A DNA stretch of 44,508 nucleotides from Pseudomonadota bacterium (lineage in GTDB: Bacteria > Bdellovibrionota > Bdellovibrionia > Bdellovibrionales > Bdellovibrionaceae), in the NCBI GenBank assembly GCA_021300175.1, contig JAJTIC010000048.1, positions 1 to 44,508 on the forward strand, written 5' to 3'. This document shows positions 24,423 to 33,014 of this stretch, piece after piece. The notes beneath the pieces are model-generated. The model was given only the letters and a program-made list of their open reading frames with translations, had not been told where the DNA came from and did not search any database. The position numbers and the translations under genes were made by a program. The stretch's first letter is position 1. Each line of letters starts with the position of its first letter.

Positions 24423-25157
24423 ATGGATCCAATGGATGAATTTCAGTTTAAGCCATTGACGGAAGGATTGGGCTTTCATAAGCGCACAGAACAGAACCCA
24501 GAACCAAAAGCTTTAAAGGCAGCTCCTGCTCAGTTTAAATTGGATCCTGCAGCTTCCAACGACATTTCTTCACCACTCCCACGTAAGACAACCCGCACCG
24601 AGAAAATTCAGCCTCTGAACAATCCTCAATCCTCGGTGGATGATATTCTTAAGACCTTGCATCAAAAAAGAAAGGTCGATTTCACTGAAAACGCGCCTGC
24701 ACGACAGTCATTGCGGGAAAAAACTCCTGATGTTTATGTTCAGTCTTATTGGGATTTTTCAGCGAGCTTGCTGGACATGATGCTTGTCATTGCAGCGAAC
24801 TTAGCTTGCCTCATCGTGCTTCTTTTAGTGACTCAAGTGGATTTGTTTTCAAATATTTTAAACCCAGATGCTAACTACATGATCTATTTTTCATTGGCGG
24901 CGCTGTTCATGGGGATTAGCTGGATCTATTCCGTTGCCCACCGTGTTTTTTTGGGATTCACTCCCGGTGAATGGGTTTTTGACCAGCGCTTAGGAACTCC
25001 TGAGCAAATGCACAAAGGTCACTATGCTTTAAAGTCGATGGCTCGAAGCACACTGATTTTGGTCACTGGACTTATCACTTTGCCGCTGCTTTCAGCTTTT
25101 ATGAAGCGGGACCTTGTTGGTCAGTGGCTTGGAGTGACTCTCGTCAGAAAACATTAA
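24423..25157 (+). CDS. RDD-like membrane protein with long disordered N-terminus
   Basis: Residues 1 to about 105 are polar, low in structure and rich in Pro, Lys and Ser. Three membrane segments follow (SLLDMMLVIAANLACLIVLLL; IYFSLAALFMGISWIYSV; LILVTGLITLPLLSAF) with FLGFTPGEWVFDQRLGTP between them, matching the G-x-T-x-G-[EK] phrase of RDD proteins. RDD proteins have mostly unknown roles; some act in ion tolerance. Strong ribosome site GAGGGAGG before the ATG at 24423. Confidence 0.7.
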   Translation: MDPMDEFQFKPLTEGLGFHKRTEQNPEPKALKAAPAQFKLDPAASNDISSPLPRKTTRTEKIQPLNNPQSSVDDILKTLHQKRKVDFTENAPARQSLREKTPDVYVQSYWDFSASLLDMMLVIAANLACLIVLLLVTQVDLFSNILNPDANYMIYFSLAALFMGISWIYSVAHRVFLGFTPGEWVFDQRLGTPEQMHKGHYALKSMARSTLILVTGLITLPLLSAFMKRDLVGQWLGVTLVRKH

Positions 25158-25160
25158 TTG

Positions 25161-25628
25161 ATGGGTCAAATTCTTCGCCGGACAGAACTCCAATCTGAAG
25201 CTTTCAGAAAGACCATCCAAGGGAAGAAGTTGGTTTTCACGAATGGATGCTTCGACTTACTTCATGTGGGCCATATCCGTTATTTGCAAGAAGCCAAAGC
25301 CTGCGGAGATCTCCTGTTTGTTGGTCTCAATACGGACGAAAGTGTGAAAAAACTCAAAGGGCCCACTCGTCCCATTCAAAATGAATCAGACCGAGCAGAA
25401 ATCATGGCCGCCCTGGGTTGTGTGGATTTTGTTTGTCTTTTTAGTGAAGAAACTCCTGAACAGCTCATCCACCAAGTACGACCGCAAGTTCTTGTCAAAG
25501 GTGGCGATTGGAAAATTGATCAAATCGTTGGATCTGATTTCGTGATCAAAAATGGAGGAGAGGTCAAATCTCTTCAGTTCGTTGATGGCCGATCCACCAC
25601 AAAGATCATCGAGAAATCTCAATCTTAA
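25161..25628 (+). CDS. rfaE2: D-glycero-beta-D-manno-heptose 1-phosphate adenylyltransferase
   Basis: Makes ADP-heptose for the LPS inner core. At 155 residues it is the stand-alone nucleotidyltransferase half of E. coli HldE. Motifs: [21 protein letters not shown] (HxGH as HVGH), [42 protein letters not shown], and the closing [13 protein letters not shown]. The kinase half (rfaE1) is not in the window. ATG at 25161 chosen over the preceding TTG. It shares TTAA with the next convergent gene. Confidence 0.93.
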   Translation: MGQILRRTELQSEAFRKTIQGKKLVFTNGCFDLLHVGHIRYLQEAKACGDLLFVGLNTDESVKKLKGPTRPIQNESDRAEIMAALGCVDFVCLFSEETPEQLIHQVRPQVLVKGGDWKIDQIVGSDFVIKNGGEVKSLQFVDGRSTTKIIEKSQS

Positions 25629-26365
25629 AAACGCCAGCCGATCCGGCCTGAATAGGTGGCTTCCGTGTATCGATCCAACTGTAGGGCAACAAAGAAAGAA
25701 GCTATTTTCACATGGAGGCCCGCCAGGAAATGACTACTTTTCACGGACTCAGAGACTGTTTCTCCTGTGTCTGTGATTGCAGAAGCTCCACCCATGAAAA
25801 TTCCTGAAGACTGAATCGAACCTATGCCTGTGTACATAGTGACATCTTCCACAGAGAAACCCAGAATCAGATCGTAGCCGACATTACTCACATTGATCAG
25901 GTTCTGATAGCTCACACTATTTGCACTTAAAACAAGGGTCATAAAAGCCGGCAAATACTCTGCTTCAAAAAAACCCCATCGGAGCTGGCCCCCAAAATTC
26001 GTTAAATTTTCAGCATCGGTGACTGGCGCAAACTGAAAAAATAAATCCACATTGCCGTAAAGACCTTTTCCCACACTCAGCAAAGTATAACTGGTCTCGC
26101 TTTGCTCTTGAGCCCTAGAGCCCAGTCGAGAAATTTCCGAAGTACTTAAGAACTCCTGAGAAACTCCTATTTCAACTCCCGCATATCCACCTAAGGGATA
26201 GGGATTCGAAAGAACTTTGGCCGTGGAACTAAGTCCCAAAACCTCTAAAGCTGTCTTTCGATCTTCGCTATTCATCCCTGTAGGAATCTTAAGGCGGGCC
26301 TCGCTCACCCCTGAGGCCAGGAAAAGAATGAAAAAAAGAGATAATTGCCGAAGACCGAAGCTCAT
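25625..26365 (-). CDS. Exported beta-rich protein, probably outer membrane
   Basis: 246 residues. A signal peptide ([13 protein letters not shown], cleavage near residue 25) is followed by alternating strands with many Gly, Tyr and Phe, ending in GRIGWRF. The aromatic C-terminal residue is the Bam-type sorting signal of small barrels. Function unknown. The ATG at 26365 follows TTGAAG, which may be a weak ribosome site; TTG itself at 26371 is the alternative start. Confidence 0.7.
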   Translation of the reverse strand: MSFGLRQLSLFFILFLASGVSEARLKIPTGMNSEDRKTALEVLGLSSTAKVLSNPYPLGGYAGVEIGVSQEFLSTSEISRLGSRAQEQSETSYTLLSVGKGLYGNVDLFFQFAPVTDAENLTNFGGQLRWGFFEAEYLPAFMTLVLSANSVSYQNLINVSNVGYDLILGFSVEDVTMYTGIGSIQSSGIFMGGASAITDTGETVSESVKSSHFLAGLHVKIASFFVALQLDRYTEATYSGRIGWRF

Positions 26366-26411
26366 CTTCAAAGTTTGCTTGAGATTTTTGCATTTGTAAA
26401 CGAGGGGGCGT

Positions 26412-27467
26412 CTAGATTCTCAGAAGCTGAGTGATCTGCTCGAAAAGAGCTTGCGCGGTCTCAAGCAAGCTGGAATCAGGTCGAGTCAAAATCATTCTCA
26501 ATGCCGGAAGAAAAACTGCAAACAGCCTTGGGTTCACTCGCTCTGCAGCCACTTCACGAGTTTCTTCTTGAGCAGCTACTTGTTGACCTGCTTGAGACAA
26601 AGCTGACTGTAAAATTCTAAGACCTTCCCCTGCTATCTCTGGATCCGTTGACATGATCACCCGAGAAAGTGCAGAAAATTTCACAGGCTTTCCAAAACCA
26701 GTGATCACTACTTTCAGCTTTGCTTTAACGGGTTCTGCCAGCTCTATGGAAAGAGCATGCGCCAACGCAAAACCAGATTCGGTGTAGTCATTACTGAGGA
26801 TATAAACTCCCACGTTTTGCCTTTCGACTGAAGCATCGCGGATCAAGCTTCCCGTGATTTCTAGATAAGCTTCTTGGGAGATTTCCCGAGCGCGACTCGC
26901 TTTGATAAATTCATTCGCTTTTGATTGCGTGGGTGTTGCAAAAAGCAAGACTTTCCATTGTTCGGCAGTGAGCTTTGTCTCTTCTTTCTTCTCTTCTTGA
27001 GGAGCATTTTCTGAGTTGGCAATCGGCTCTGAAATCACCTGGCGTTTTTGATTGAGATAAAGAGCCTCCGCCACTCGGTCTGAAGCTGAAAGACCCTGGC
27101 TTCGTCGACTGGTATCAACAATATTGCTTACAAACTTTTTAGAATTCTTCTTTTGTGCCTGAGCTTTTTTAGCTTTGGGATCAACTTTTCCCTTTTTCAA
27201 TTCCACTGCTTTTTTTGCATCTTCGATGGACTGGGGCAGCGGTCCCCGAGTCTGCCCAACTAAACCTTTAATATTTCGACGAATCACTCTGCCACTGAGA
27301 TCAAACTGAGAGCGGTTATCCGCAGGTCGAATCATCGAGTAATCGATGGAAAGAGGTGACTCTGAAGCTTGAGGCTCTGAGCCAATTTTCATCAGGGAAA
27401 AAAAGGCATATCCCATGATTGCCACTAATCCCAAAACTGAAATAGATCTTTGAAAACTGAAAAACAC
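26412..27467 (-). CDS. Membrane-anchored, Lys/Ala-rich protein of unknown function
   Basis: 351 residues. An N-terminal helix (about 8-26, ISVLGLVAIMGYAFFSL) looks like an uncleaved anchor. A basic disordered segment (about 85-115, KKAVELKKGKVDPKAKKAQ) leads to a helical C-terminal half that reads like repeated alpha-helical pairs (RDASVERQNVGVYILSN, DPEIAGEGLRILQSAL), comparable with HEAT-type scaffolds. No enzyme motif seen. GTG start with a good ribosome site (AGAGGTG). A clear real gene, not recognised. Confidence 0.72.
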   Translation of the reverse strand: MFFSFQRSISVLGLVAIMGYAFFSLMKIGSEPQASESPLSIDYSMIRPADNRSQFDLSGRVIRRNIKGLVGQTRGPLPQSIEDAKKAVELKKGKVDPKAKKAQAQKKNSKKFVSNIVDTSRRSQGLSASDRVAEALYLNQKRQVISEPIANSENAPQEEKKEETKLTAEQWKVLLFATPTQSKANEFIKASRAREISQEAYLEITGSLIRDASVERQNVGVYILSNDYTESGFALAHALSIELAEPVKAKLKVVITGFGKPVKFSALSRVIMSTDPEIAGEGLRILQSALSQAGQQVAAQEETREVAAERVNPRLFAVFLPALRMILTRPDSSLLETAQALFEQITQLLRI

Positions 27468-27578
27468 ACTTCACCTCTACTTTTAACTGAAAGCAGAGAA
27501 CATGCCACTCTAAATTCAAGGTATTGAATCTGATGGAGAAAACTCGTTAGCTCTCTATTTGACTGACTAGAAATTTAT

Positions 27579-27595
27579 CAACACGTAAAGTGTTG
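27579..27595. repeat. Stem-loop downstream of the YkgJ-type gene
   Basis: CAACAC (27579-27584) pairs with GTGTTG (27590-27595) around a 5-nt loop. On the minus strand it lies just after the YkgJ-type stop and is followed by ATAAATTT, so it is a plausible weak terminator. A second dyad, TGTCTC/GAGACA (27594-27610), overlaps the stop codon. Confidence 0.4.
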
Positions 27596-27597
27596 TC

Positions 27598-27975
27598 TCA
27601 TTTTGAGACATAAGGACAATTGCCAAGCTTTGGCCCCTGCTCAGCTGGAAACTTTCGACAGACACCAGGCCGCCGCTCATAGATCGTGCACTGTCTCGTT
27701 TTGGGATTCAAAAAATAGCAGTCTCCATTGGGTCTCTGAGTCAGCATAAAGAGTCCGGTGCCTTCGCGATAAGAAGTCACCACGCCCTCTTTCTTTAATC
27801 TTTTAAAAACTCGTTTCCCTCCGCTGTCGGCTTCATCTTGGGTGATCAAACCCAACCTCAGCAGATCTTCCAGATGAACTTCGACAGGCATCATGCAGCA
27901 ACTAGCAACGCAAGTATCACAAAGACCTTTGCGATACTTCAGCCATGTCCATGGTTTATCTTTGTCCACTTTCAT
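27598..27975 (-). CDS. YkgJ-family cysteine-cluster protein
   Basis: A 125-residue soluble protein with the YkgJ signature: CDTCVASCC at the start, then NGDCYFL, CTIYERRPGVCRKFP and GNCPY. The Cys set is complete, and the family is thought to bind a zinc or iron-sulfur centre. No enzymatic role is established. It stands alone between an upstream divergent coiled-coil gene and the 26412 gene. Confidence 0.85.
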   Translation of the reverse strand: MKVDKDKPWTWLKYRKGLCDTCVASCCMMPVEVHLEDLLRLGLITQDEADSGGKRVFKRLKKEGVVTSYREGTGLFMLTQRPNGDCYFLNPKTRQCTIYERRPGVCRKFPAEQGPKLGNCPYVSK

Positions 27976-28074
27976 GCCCTAGACTTAAGACGAGTCTGCC
28001 AATTTTGCAAATCTTTGATGGCCTGAGACAAAAGACCAAGCTATTCTTTTCATTACGGACTTTTGGAGTGTTAC

Positions 28075-28959
28075 ATGGAAGTAGATCACGACAGATTATT
28101 TGATGAAATTGCCGGAAAACTGAACGAACTCTCGAACTATTCAGATAACACACCCACAGACAGGTTTGAAAAAATGCAAACTCAACTAAAGAGATCTCAA
28201 GACGAGCTCCGTCAAGCACAAGCTGAAATTCAAGAACGAATAAGATCCATGGATTCCATGAACTTCACAACGGATGATCTCACGCGGGAAATTCGCCGCA
28301 TTTCAGAACAGCTCGATCAAGAGCGAATGAATAATTCTAAACTCTCGACAGACCTTGCGAAGTCTTTAGAGCTCAACTTAAAACTCCAATTTGAAATTGA
28401 GGAAGTTCGTTCCAAAGCCGCTCAAGTTCTGAACGAAGAGAAAAAGCACAATCAATTTCTTCAAGACAAAATCAAAAATGTGAACCACGAGCTCGATCTG
28501 TCGCAAGCTTTGTGCAACGAAACACGACTCGAATTCGCTAAAGCTAAAGAAAAATTCCATCAAGAAAATCAGGTTTGGGCTGCTGAAAAGCGCCAGTTCC
28601 ATGAACAATTGGCAGAACAGATCTCAGATATTGAGCAGAAGAATCAATCTTTTGAAGCTTTGAAAAAAGACTTGGAAACAAAATCTTCAGAGCTGGCTCA
28701 GCTGAGCGAAAGCTTGTTGGAGTTCGAAGAACAAGCCTTTCAGCAGAACGAAGTGATGAGAAATCTCACTCAAGTCGCAGAGAAGAAAATGATTGAGTTG
28801 AAGCTAGCACTCGATAAAAAAACCATCGAAAGCCAAGATTACTATTCTCATCTTCAACAGGCCATGACTCAAGTGAATGTCCTGCGACAAGAGAATGCGG
28901 CTCTGAAGGACTATATCGCAAAGCTGACAGCCCTTCACCAAGCCCGCACCCAAGCCTAA
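28075..28959 (+). CDS. Long coiled-coil protein
   Basis: 294 residues, hydrophilic and almost fully helical from about residue 30 to the end, with continuous heptads (FEKMQTQLKRSQDELRQAQ, ELNLKLQFEIEEVRSKAAQ) and no signal peptide or membrane helix. It resembles cytoplasmic filament-type or scaffold proteins; no specific family is recognised. ATG at 28075 has GGAG 7 nt upstream; the TTG at 28063 is only the ribosome-site region. The 3' end shares 4 bp with the RlmI-like gene. Confidence 0.78.
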   Translation: MEVDHDRLFDEIAGKLNELSNYSDNTPTDRFEKMQTQLKRSQDELRQAQAEIQERIRSMDSMNFTTDDLTREIRRISEQLDQERMNNSKLSTDLAKSLELNLKLQFEIEEVRSKAAQVLNEEKKHNQFLQDKIKNVNHELDLSQALCNETRLEFAKAKEKFHQENQVWAAEKRQFHEQLAEQISDIEQKNQSFEALKKDLETKSSELAQLSESLLEFEEQAFQQNEVMRNLTQVAEKKMIELKLALDKKTIESQDYYSHLQQAMTQVNVLRQENAALKDYIAKLTALHQARTQA

Positions 28960-30251
28960 ATTACTTGGTGCAAGAACATCTTCAGATAAAATCCCTCAGG
29001 GAATGACATCAAATTAGGGTGGTCAGCCGCATGCCCCCCATGTGCAATACAGCGAGCTTCCACTTCTGTTCGCTGAATAGACTTCCTGAGTGTTTCCATC
29101 ATTTCTTCTTCTACAAAAAGTCCTGAGCATGAGCAGCTGACAACATAACCCCCACGAAGCACGTGCTTAAAGGCTGCTGCATTCAACTTTAGATAAGCAT
29201 GACGTCCTGTGGGAACGTCTTTCTTCGCTTTAATAAAAGCCGGTGGATCTGCGATCACCACATCATAATGTCTCGTCGGTAGGACTCCCAGATCTTCCAG
29301 CACATCGAGCTTCTGGCAAATCGTCACAGCACCTTCACGGTCCGCATTCTTCTTTGCGAACTCCAAAGCAGATGCTGAGACGTCCACAAGAGTTGTTTCT
29401 ACTTCTAAACCCCTCTTTTTCAAAGCTCGCGTCAGCTGAGTGGACCAATGCCCCACATAGCAACACAAATCCAAGATTCGAATTTTTCGATCGGGGAACT
29501 GAGAGCTCATCAGCTTTTGAGCCACCACCTGGATATTGAAAACCTGATCCAAAAAGAAACCTGTTTTCTGACCTTCAAAAAGATCGCAAGACATCACAAT
29601 TGGCTTACTTTCAAGGTCTGGCAAAACCTCATCCACCAGAATCTCCGACTGTTTAAGATCTAGGCCTGTAACATCTTTGATGATTTGAGGCTCAACAACT
29701 TCCAGCCCTTCTAAGCGTCGAATATTCACATCTTTTCTCAAGACGATAGCAGTCTTTTCCCAGGAAAAATCACTGAGTCCTTTTTCTTGGCTCTCTTGAA
29801 CCAAAAGCTCAAAGAACTTGACTGGGTTTTTCAACAAAAATTCCACACCTGCTGTCAGAACTTGAACCGCTAATACTTGAGCACTTCGATCTTTCAGAAC
29901 ATAACGATCAATGACAAGGCCTGGTAGATAATCACCTTCTCCGTACACCATACGGAAGCTATTTTTGTAACCCATCCAGTGTCTTTGCTGCCAGGAACGC
30001 AGGATCTTTGTTTGTAGAAAATCTGTCGTGATCTCTTGATCTGAAGAGCTAAAACTTAAAGATCTGAATGCGATTAGCGAATGGGGATTTCCATAACCAC
30101 TGGCCAGAAATTTCCCTCCAGCATCCAGTAAGATCACCGGGGCCCCCGGCGGGTGTCCCTTAGGACTTTGCTGTAATTCGTTTGAAAAAATCCAAGGATG
30201 GCCTGATCGAATTCTTCGATCAGCTCCCGTGCGCAATCTCCAGATAGTCAC
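28956..30251 (-). CDS. rlmI: RlmI-like SAM-dependent rRNA (cytosine-C5) methyltransferase
   Basis: Residues 1 to about 75 form a PUA RNA-binding domain (RRIRSGHPWIFSNEL). A middle domain and a Rossmann methyltransferase follow, with VMSCDLFEGQKTGFFLDQ, the SAM loop RILDLCCYVGHWSTQL, YDVVIADPPAFIKAKKD and VVSCSCSGLF, whose Cys matches the nucleophile region of RlmI (23S m5C1962 in E. coli). Length 431 against 396 in E. coli. GTG start with AAAGG about 8 nt upstream. It follows folD by 3 nt, so it is the second gene of that operon. Confidence 0.88.
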   Translation of the reverse strand: MTIWRLRTGADRRIRSGHPWIFSNELQQSPKGHPPGAPVILLDAGGKFLASGYGNPHSLIAFRSLSFSSSDQEITTDFLQTKILRSWQQRHWMGYKNSFRMVYGEGDYLPGLVIDRYVLKDRSAQVLAVQVLTAGVEFLLKNPVKFFELLVQESQEKGLSDFSWEKTAIVLRKDVNIRRLEGLEVVEPQIIKDVTGLDLKQSEILVDEVLPDLESKPIVMSCDLFEGQKTGFFLDQVFNIQVVAQKLMSSQFPDRKIRILDLCCYVGHWSTQLTRALKKRGLEVETTLVDVSASALEFAKKNADREGAVTICQKLDVLEDLGVLPTRHYDVVIADPPAFIKAKKDVPTGRHAYLKLNAAAFKHVLRGGYVVSCSCSGLFVEEEMMETLRKSIQRTEVEARCIAHGGHAADHPNLMSFPEGFYLKMFLHQVI

Positions 30252-30254
30252 AGA

Positions 30255-31109
30255 TCATGCCTTTCGCTCAGTTTTGAACTCGCACAATCGCACAGTGTTC
30301 TCTAAAAGAGAAGTGATTGTCATTGGGCCCACACCCCCAGGAACTGGAGTGTAACCACCGAGAAAATTTTCTAAACCTGCAGCAGAAACATCCCCCACAA
30401 GCTGCCCCCCTTGGCGATGAATTCCCACGTCGACAACAAAAGCACCAGGTTTAAAATTGTCTTTATTCAGGAACTCAGGCTTTCCAGCAGCGACCACCAC
30501 GAGATCCGCGCTTTTGATCTCTTGTAAAAGATGAAGAGTCTTTGAGTGACAAAGAGTGACGGTCGCATCTGCTTGAGTCAGAAGCTGAGCCATGGGCTGG
30601 CCCACAATGTGACTGCGACCAACCACCACTGCTTTCTTGCCAACAAAATCAAATCCAGCGGCGGTCAATAGACTGATGATCCCCTTTGGTGTGCAAGGAA
30701 GAACACGAGCCTGACCCGCGTGAAATCGACCGATATTCTCAAACGTGAAGCAGTCCACATCTTTTTCAGGACTCAAGATCTCAATCACTCTTCGAGAGGT
30801 TAATCCTTGAGGGAGTGGCAATTGAACTAAAATGCCATCAATCTGAGGATCTTCATTGAGCTTTTCAATAGTGGCTTCCAGAGCTTGCTGGCCAAGCCCC
30901 GCTGGCAATCTCAAAACCGTGGAGCGAATCCCAACCCCCGCACAGGCTTTTTCTTTGTTCCGGACATAAACTTGACTTGCGGGATCTTCCCCGACCAAAA
31001 CCACCACCAGATGAGGTTCGCGGTTCATTTTTGTCTTTAAAAGTGCAATTCGGGGTTTCAAGGCCTCTTTAAGCTGTTGCGATAGAGCTGTTCCATCTAA
31101 AATAACCAT
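30255..31109 (-). CDS. folD: Bifunctional methylenetetrahydrofolate dehydrogenase/cyclohydrolase
   Basis: FolD interconverts 5,10-methylene-, methenyl- and 10-formyl-tetrahydrofolate. All signatures are present: SQVYVRNKEKAC with the catalytic Tyr/Lys pair, DGILVQLPLPQG, VLPCTPKGI, the NADP site VVGRSHIVGQPMAQLL, and the closing PVPGGVGPMTITSLL. The ATG at 31109 is chosen for its strong ribosome site GAAGGGGG; an earlier in-frame opening at 31133 has none. Confidence 0.96.
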   Translation of the reverse strand: MVILDGTALSQQLKEALKPRIALLKTKMNREPHLVVVLVGEDPASQVYVRNKEKACAGVGIRSTVLRLPAGLGQQALEATIEKLNEDPQIDGILVQLPLPQGLTSRRVIEILSPEKDVDCFTFENIGRFHAGQARVLPCTPKGIISLLTAAGFDFVGKKAVVVGRSHIVGQPMAQLLTQADATVTLCHSKTLHLLQEIKSADLVVVAAGKPEFLNKDNFKPGAFVVDVGIHRQGGQLVGDVSAAGLENFLGGYTPVPGGVGPMTITSLLENTVRLCEFKTERKA

Positions 31110-31155
31110 TAGACCCCCTTCTTTTTGTCCCAAAAAACTGAGTAAATATCAATTC

Positions 31156-31184
31156 TTGACCCATCTGAACCCTTGAATTAAGGT
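31156..31184 (+). promoter_or_regulatory. Putative promoter of the H1-like gene, very short leader
   Basis: TTGACC (31156-31161), 17-nt spacer, TAAGGT (31179-31184), then 10 nt to the ATG at 31195. The predicted leader is about 4 nt. TAAGG could instead be a distant ribosome site, so the reading is ambiguous. Confidence 0.4.
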
Positions 31185-31194
31185 CGGCGTCACT

Positions 31195-31680
31195 ATGGCA
31201 GACAAAGTAAAACTATCAAAAGACGGCAGCTCGATTGATTTCGTTCAATCGGACAATATTCCAACATCTTTGAAGAAATTCAGACAAAGTCCCGAAATCG
31301 AGGGTTTCTATCGCTTTATCTTTGAAAATGATCTTCAAAAAGAAGCTTATGAGATCTTAGAAAGAATTATCGCTGGCCGAAAAGCCAAAAAGGCCGCCGA
31401 GAAAGCCGCTCAGAAAGAAGCTGCCAAAGCCGAGAAAGCCGCAGAAAAGGCTGCCGAGAAAGAAGCACAAAAAGCAACAGCTGCCAAAACGGCTGTAAAG
31501 CCAGTGGCCAAAGCAGCCGCTCCAGCTAAAAAGGCGACTCCTGCCAAACCTGCACCCAAACCTACACCCAAACCAGCCGCTCCAGCTAAAAAGGCGACTC
31601 CTGCCAAACCTGCAGCCAAAGCAACTGCCAAAAAAGCTTCTGCAAAAGCAAAACCAGCTGCCAAAGGCAAAAAAAAGTAA
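31195..31680 (+). CDS. Histone H1-like Lys/Ala/Pro-rich protein with folded N-terminal domain
   Basis: The first 60 residues are ordinary and probably helical (SLKKFRQSPEIEGFYRFIF, QKEAYEILERIIAGRK). The remaining 100 residues are almost only Ala, Lys and Pro (AAPAKKATPAKPA twice), as in bacterial H1-like nucleoid proteins that bind DNA by charge. No signal peptide. Two 41-bp identical stretches in the tail are spaced 60 bp apart. It is a single-gene unit between a putative promoter and a strong terminator. The chromatin role is inferred from composition. Confidence 0.78.
   Translation: MADKVKLSKDGSSIDFVQSDNIPTSLKKFRQSPEIEGFYRFIFENDLQKEAYEILERIIAGRKAKKAAEKAAQKEAAKAEKAAEKAAEKEAQKATAAKTAVKPVAKAAAPAKKATPAKPAPKPTPKPAAPAKKATPAKPAAKATAKKASAKAKPAAKGKKK
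31514..31614 (+). repeat. Direct 60-bp repeat in the H1-like gene tail
   Basis: The 41-bp stretch at 31514-31554 recurs identically at 31574-31614, offset by 60 bp (20 codons). Identity at synonymous positions points to a recent tandem duplication that lengthened the basic tail. Confidence 0.85.
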
Positions 31681-31731
31681 GCTGTCCGATGATCGAAAAC
31701 TCGGACTTTAAAATTGAGTCATCTGTCCAAA

Positions 31732-31759
31732 AACCCACTTTCAGAGTGGGTTTTTTTTT
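31732..31759 (+). terminator. Intrinsic terminator of the H1-like gene
   Basis: ACCCACT (31733-31739) pairs with AGTGGGT (31745-31751), extended by an outer A-T pair, and is followed by a run of nine T (31751-31759). A second short dyad GTCCGA/TCGGAC lies at 31684-31706. Confidence 0.9.
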
Positions 31760-31785
31760 GCTCGCAAGAGCCTCCAGGAGGACAA

Positions 31786-32037
31786 ATGATCAAAAATCAA
31801 AAAGGACAATCTCTGGTTGAATATCTCATTCTGGTTGCTCTCATTGCCGTAGGGAGCATCGGGCTTGTGAGGGCTATTGGACAGAACCTGAATATTCGCT
31901 ACGCCAAAGTGGTTGAGTCTTTGGGGGGAACTGTTGAAACCAAAAATCTCCGAGCTGATGCTGTCACTGAGAGCATGGTCAAAAAGAAAGATCTTCGAGA
32001 CTTCATGAATGGCAGTTTATCTCGTGACGAAAAATAG
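31786..32037 (+). CDS. Flp-type class IVb pilin
   Basis: 83 residues. A short basic leader ends at Gly7 before QSLVEYLILVALIAVG, the class IVb prepilin cleavage site with Glu at +5 and Tyr at +6, followed by a single hydrophobic helix. It would be cut and N-methylated by a TadV/CpaA-type prepilin peptidase, which is not in the window, and would form the pilus shaft. The start at 31786 is fixed by a perfect ribosome site AGGAGG. The longer frame from 31714 crosses the terminator. It heads the pilus gene set. Confidence 0.88.
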   Translation: MIKNQKGQSLVEYLILVALIAVGSIGLVRAIGQNLNIRYAKVVESLGGTVETKNLRADAVTESMVKKKDLRDFMNGSLSRDEK

Positions 32038-32383
32038 ATCATTAGGCCAAAGCACTTTGGAAGCGGCAATTAGCCTTTTCGTCCTCGTCACATTCTTCCT
32101 TCTTACCCTGCAAGTTCTCTCAGTCTCATGGACTCGCTGGATGATGGAATTTTATGGATATCGCTGGGTGAAATGCGAAATGAGCCTGGGCCTGAATGGC
32201 AGAAAAGCAGACTGCCAAAAGAAGTATCGCCGCCTGCTTGAGATTGTTTTGCCCCTGGCCCAGGTTAAAGCCGCTGAAATTCAATCGGATCAGCGAGGCC
32301 AGAAAAAATTGAAAGTTCGACTCAAGCAGTGGGGTCTGAATGAAGCGACATTTTCTCAGACAATCAAATCCAGCACCAAGTGA
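32009..32383 (+). CDS. TadE-like minor prepilin
   Basis: 124 residues. The leader ends at Gly13 before QSTLEAAISLFVLVTFFLL, again with Glu at +5, followed by a hydrophobic helix and a basic C-terminal domain (WVKCEMSLGLNGRKADCQKK with two Cys that may pair). This is the TadE/pseudopilin layout. GTG at 32024 would give a more typical 8-residue leader and is an alternative start. It overlaps the Flp gene by 29 bp, or 14 bp with the later start. Confidence 0.75.
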   Translation: MAVYLVTKNRSLGQSTLEAAISLFVLVTFFLLTLQVLSVSWTRWMMEFYGYRWVKCEMSLGLNGRKADCQKKYRRLLEIVLPLAQVKAAEIQSDQRGQKKLKVRLKQWGLNEATFSQTIKSSTK

Positions 32384-33014
32384 GTCTGGTTTTGTTTTGA
32401 TCTTAACTGTTTTGATCATCCCTGTGTTGAGCACAATATTACTGATTTTTGCATCCCACTTGATTCAATTCAGATCTTCCCTGAGTCTTATTTTTCGGTG
32501 CGAGTCCACAATGATCAATGCGAACAACTCAGTGATCGAAGAGCTCGAAAGTTTAGAAAAACTCAATCCCCGAGTGATTTCTCTGAGAAAACAAAAGCGA
32601 ATGGCCCGCTGGGGGTTAAAGACCGCTCTCGCATCAGGAAACCCCAGCCTAATTGCCGCAGCAAGAGCTCAGCTGATTCTCATTGAAACTCAAGAAAAAA
32701 TCGTTCGCGGGCAGCAGCTGATCTCCTTAGGAAAAATCAATCAAAGCTGGGCACAGGCCCATCAAAAATTGAAGAATGAGCTGACGAGACAAAGACTGAG
32801 TCTTCTGTCGATTAAACTTCCCTTGGTACCGATGAAAGAATTGAGCTTTCCGGATGGTCCGCCGACTTACGAACCTCGAGAGTCGTCCTTTCGACAGACT
32901 CGCTGGTTCTTTCTTTGGAAGAAAAATAAGAGCTTCAAATCCAGCTGTGGATCAGCCATTGAGAGAAAGGATAAACAATGGAAACAAGTTCTGATCGAGG
33001 ACAAATTATACTAG
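32340..33014 (+). CDS. TadG-like or minor-pilin-like membrane protein
   Basis: 224 residues. An N-terminal Ser-Gly-Phe-Val-Leu segment leads into one hydrophobic helix (FVLILTVLIIPVLSTILLIF) after a basic leader, the layout of TadG-type proteins, but without the +5 Glu seen in its neighbours. The rest is a long helical, basic region (about 50-165) and a short tail with Trp and Cys. It overlaps both the gene before (44 bp) and the small prepilin gene after (37 bp). Named by context and topology rather than by a recognised domain. Confidence 0.65.
   Translation: MKRHFLRQSNPAPSESGFVLILTVLIIPVLSTILLIFASHLIQFRSSLSLIFRCESTMINANNSVIEELESLEKLNPRVISLRKQKRMARWGLKTALASGNPSLIAAARAQLILIETQEKIVRGQQLISLGKINQSWAQAHQKLKNELTRQRLSLLSIKLPLVPMKELSFPDGPPTYEPRESSFRQTRWFFLWKKNKSFKSSCGSAIERKDKQWKQVLIEDKLY

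Noticed and set aside
31410-31670. Ala/Gly-rich minus-strand frame opposite the H1-like gene
   Set aside because: It is the mirror of the Lys/Ala repeat codons, with no ribosome site.
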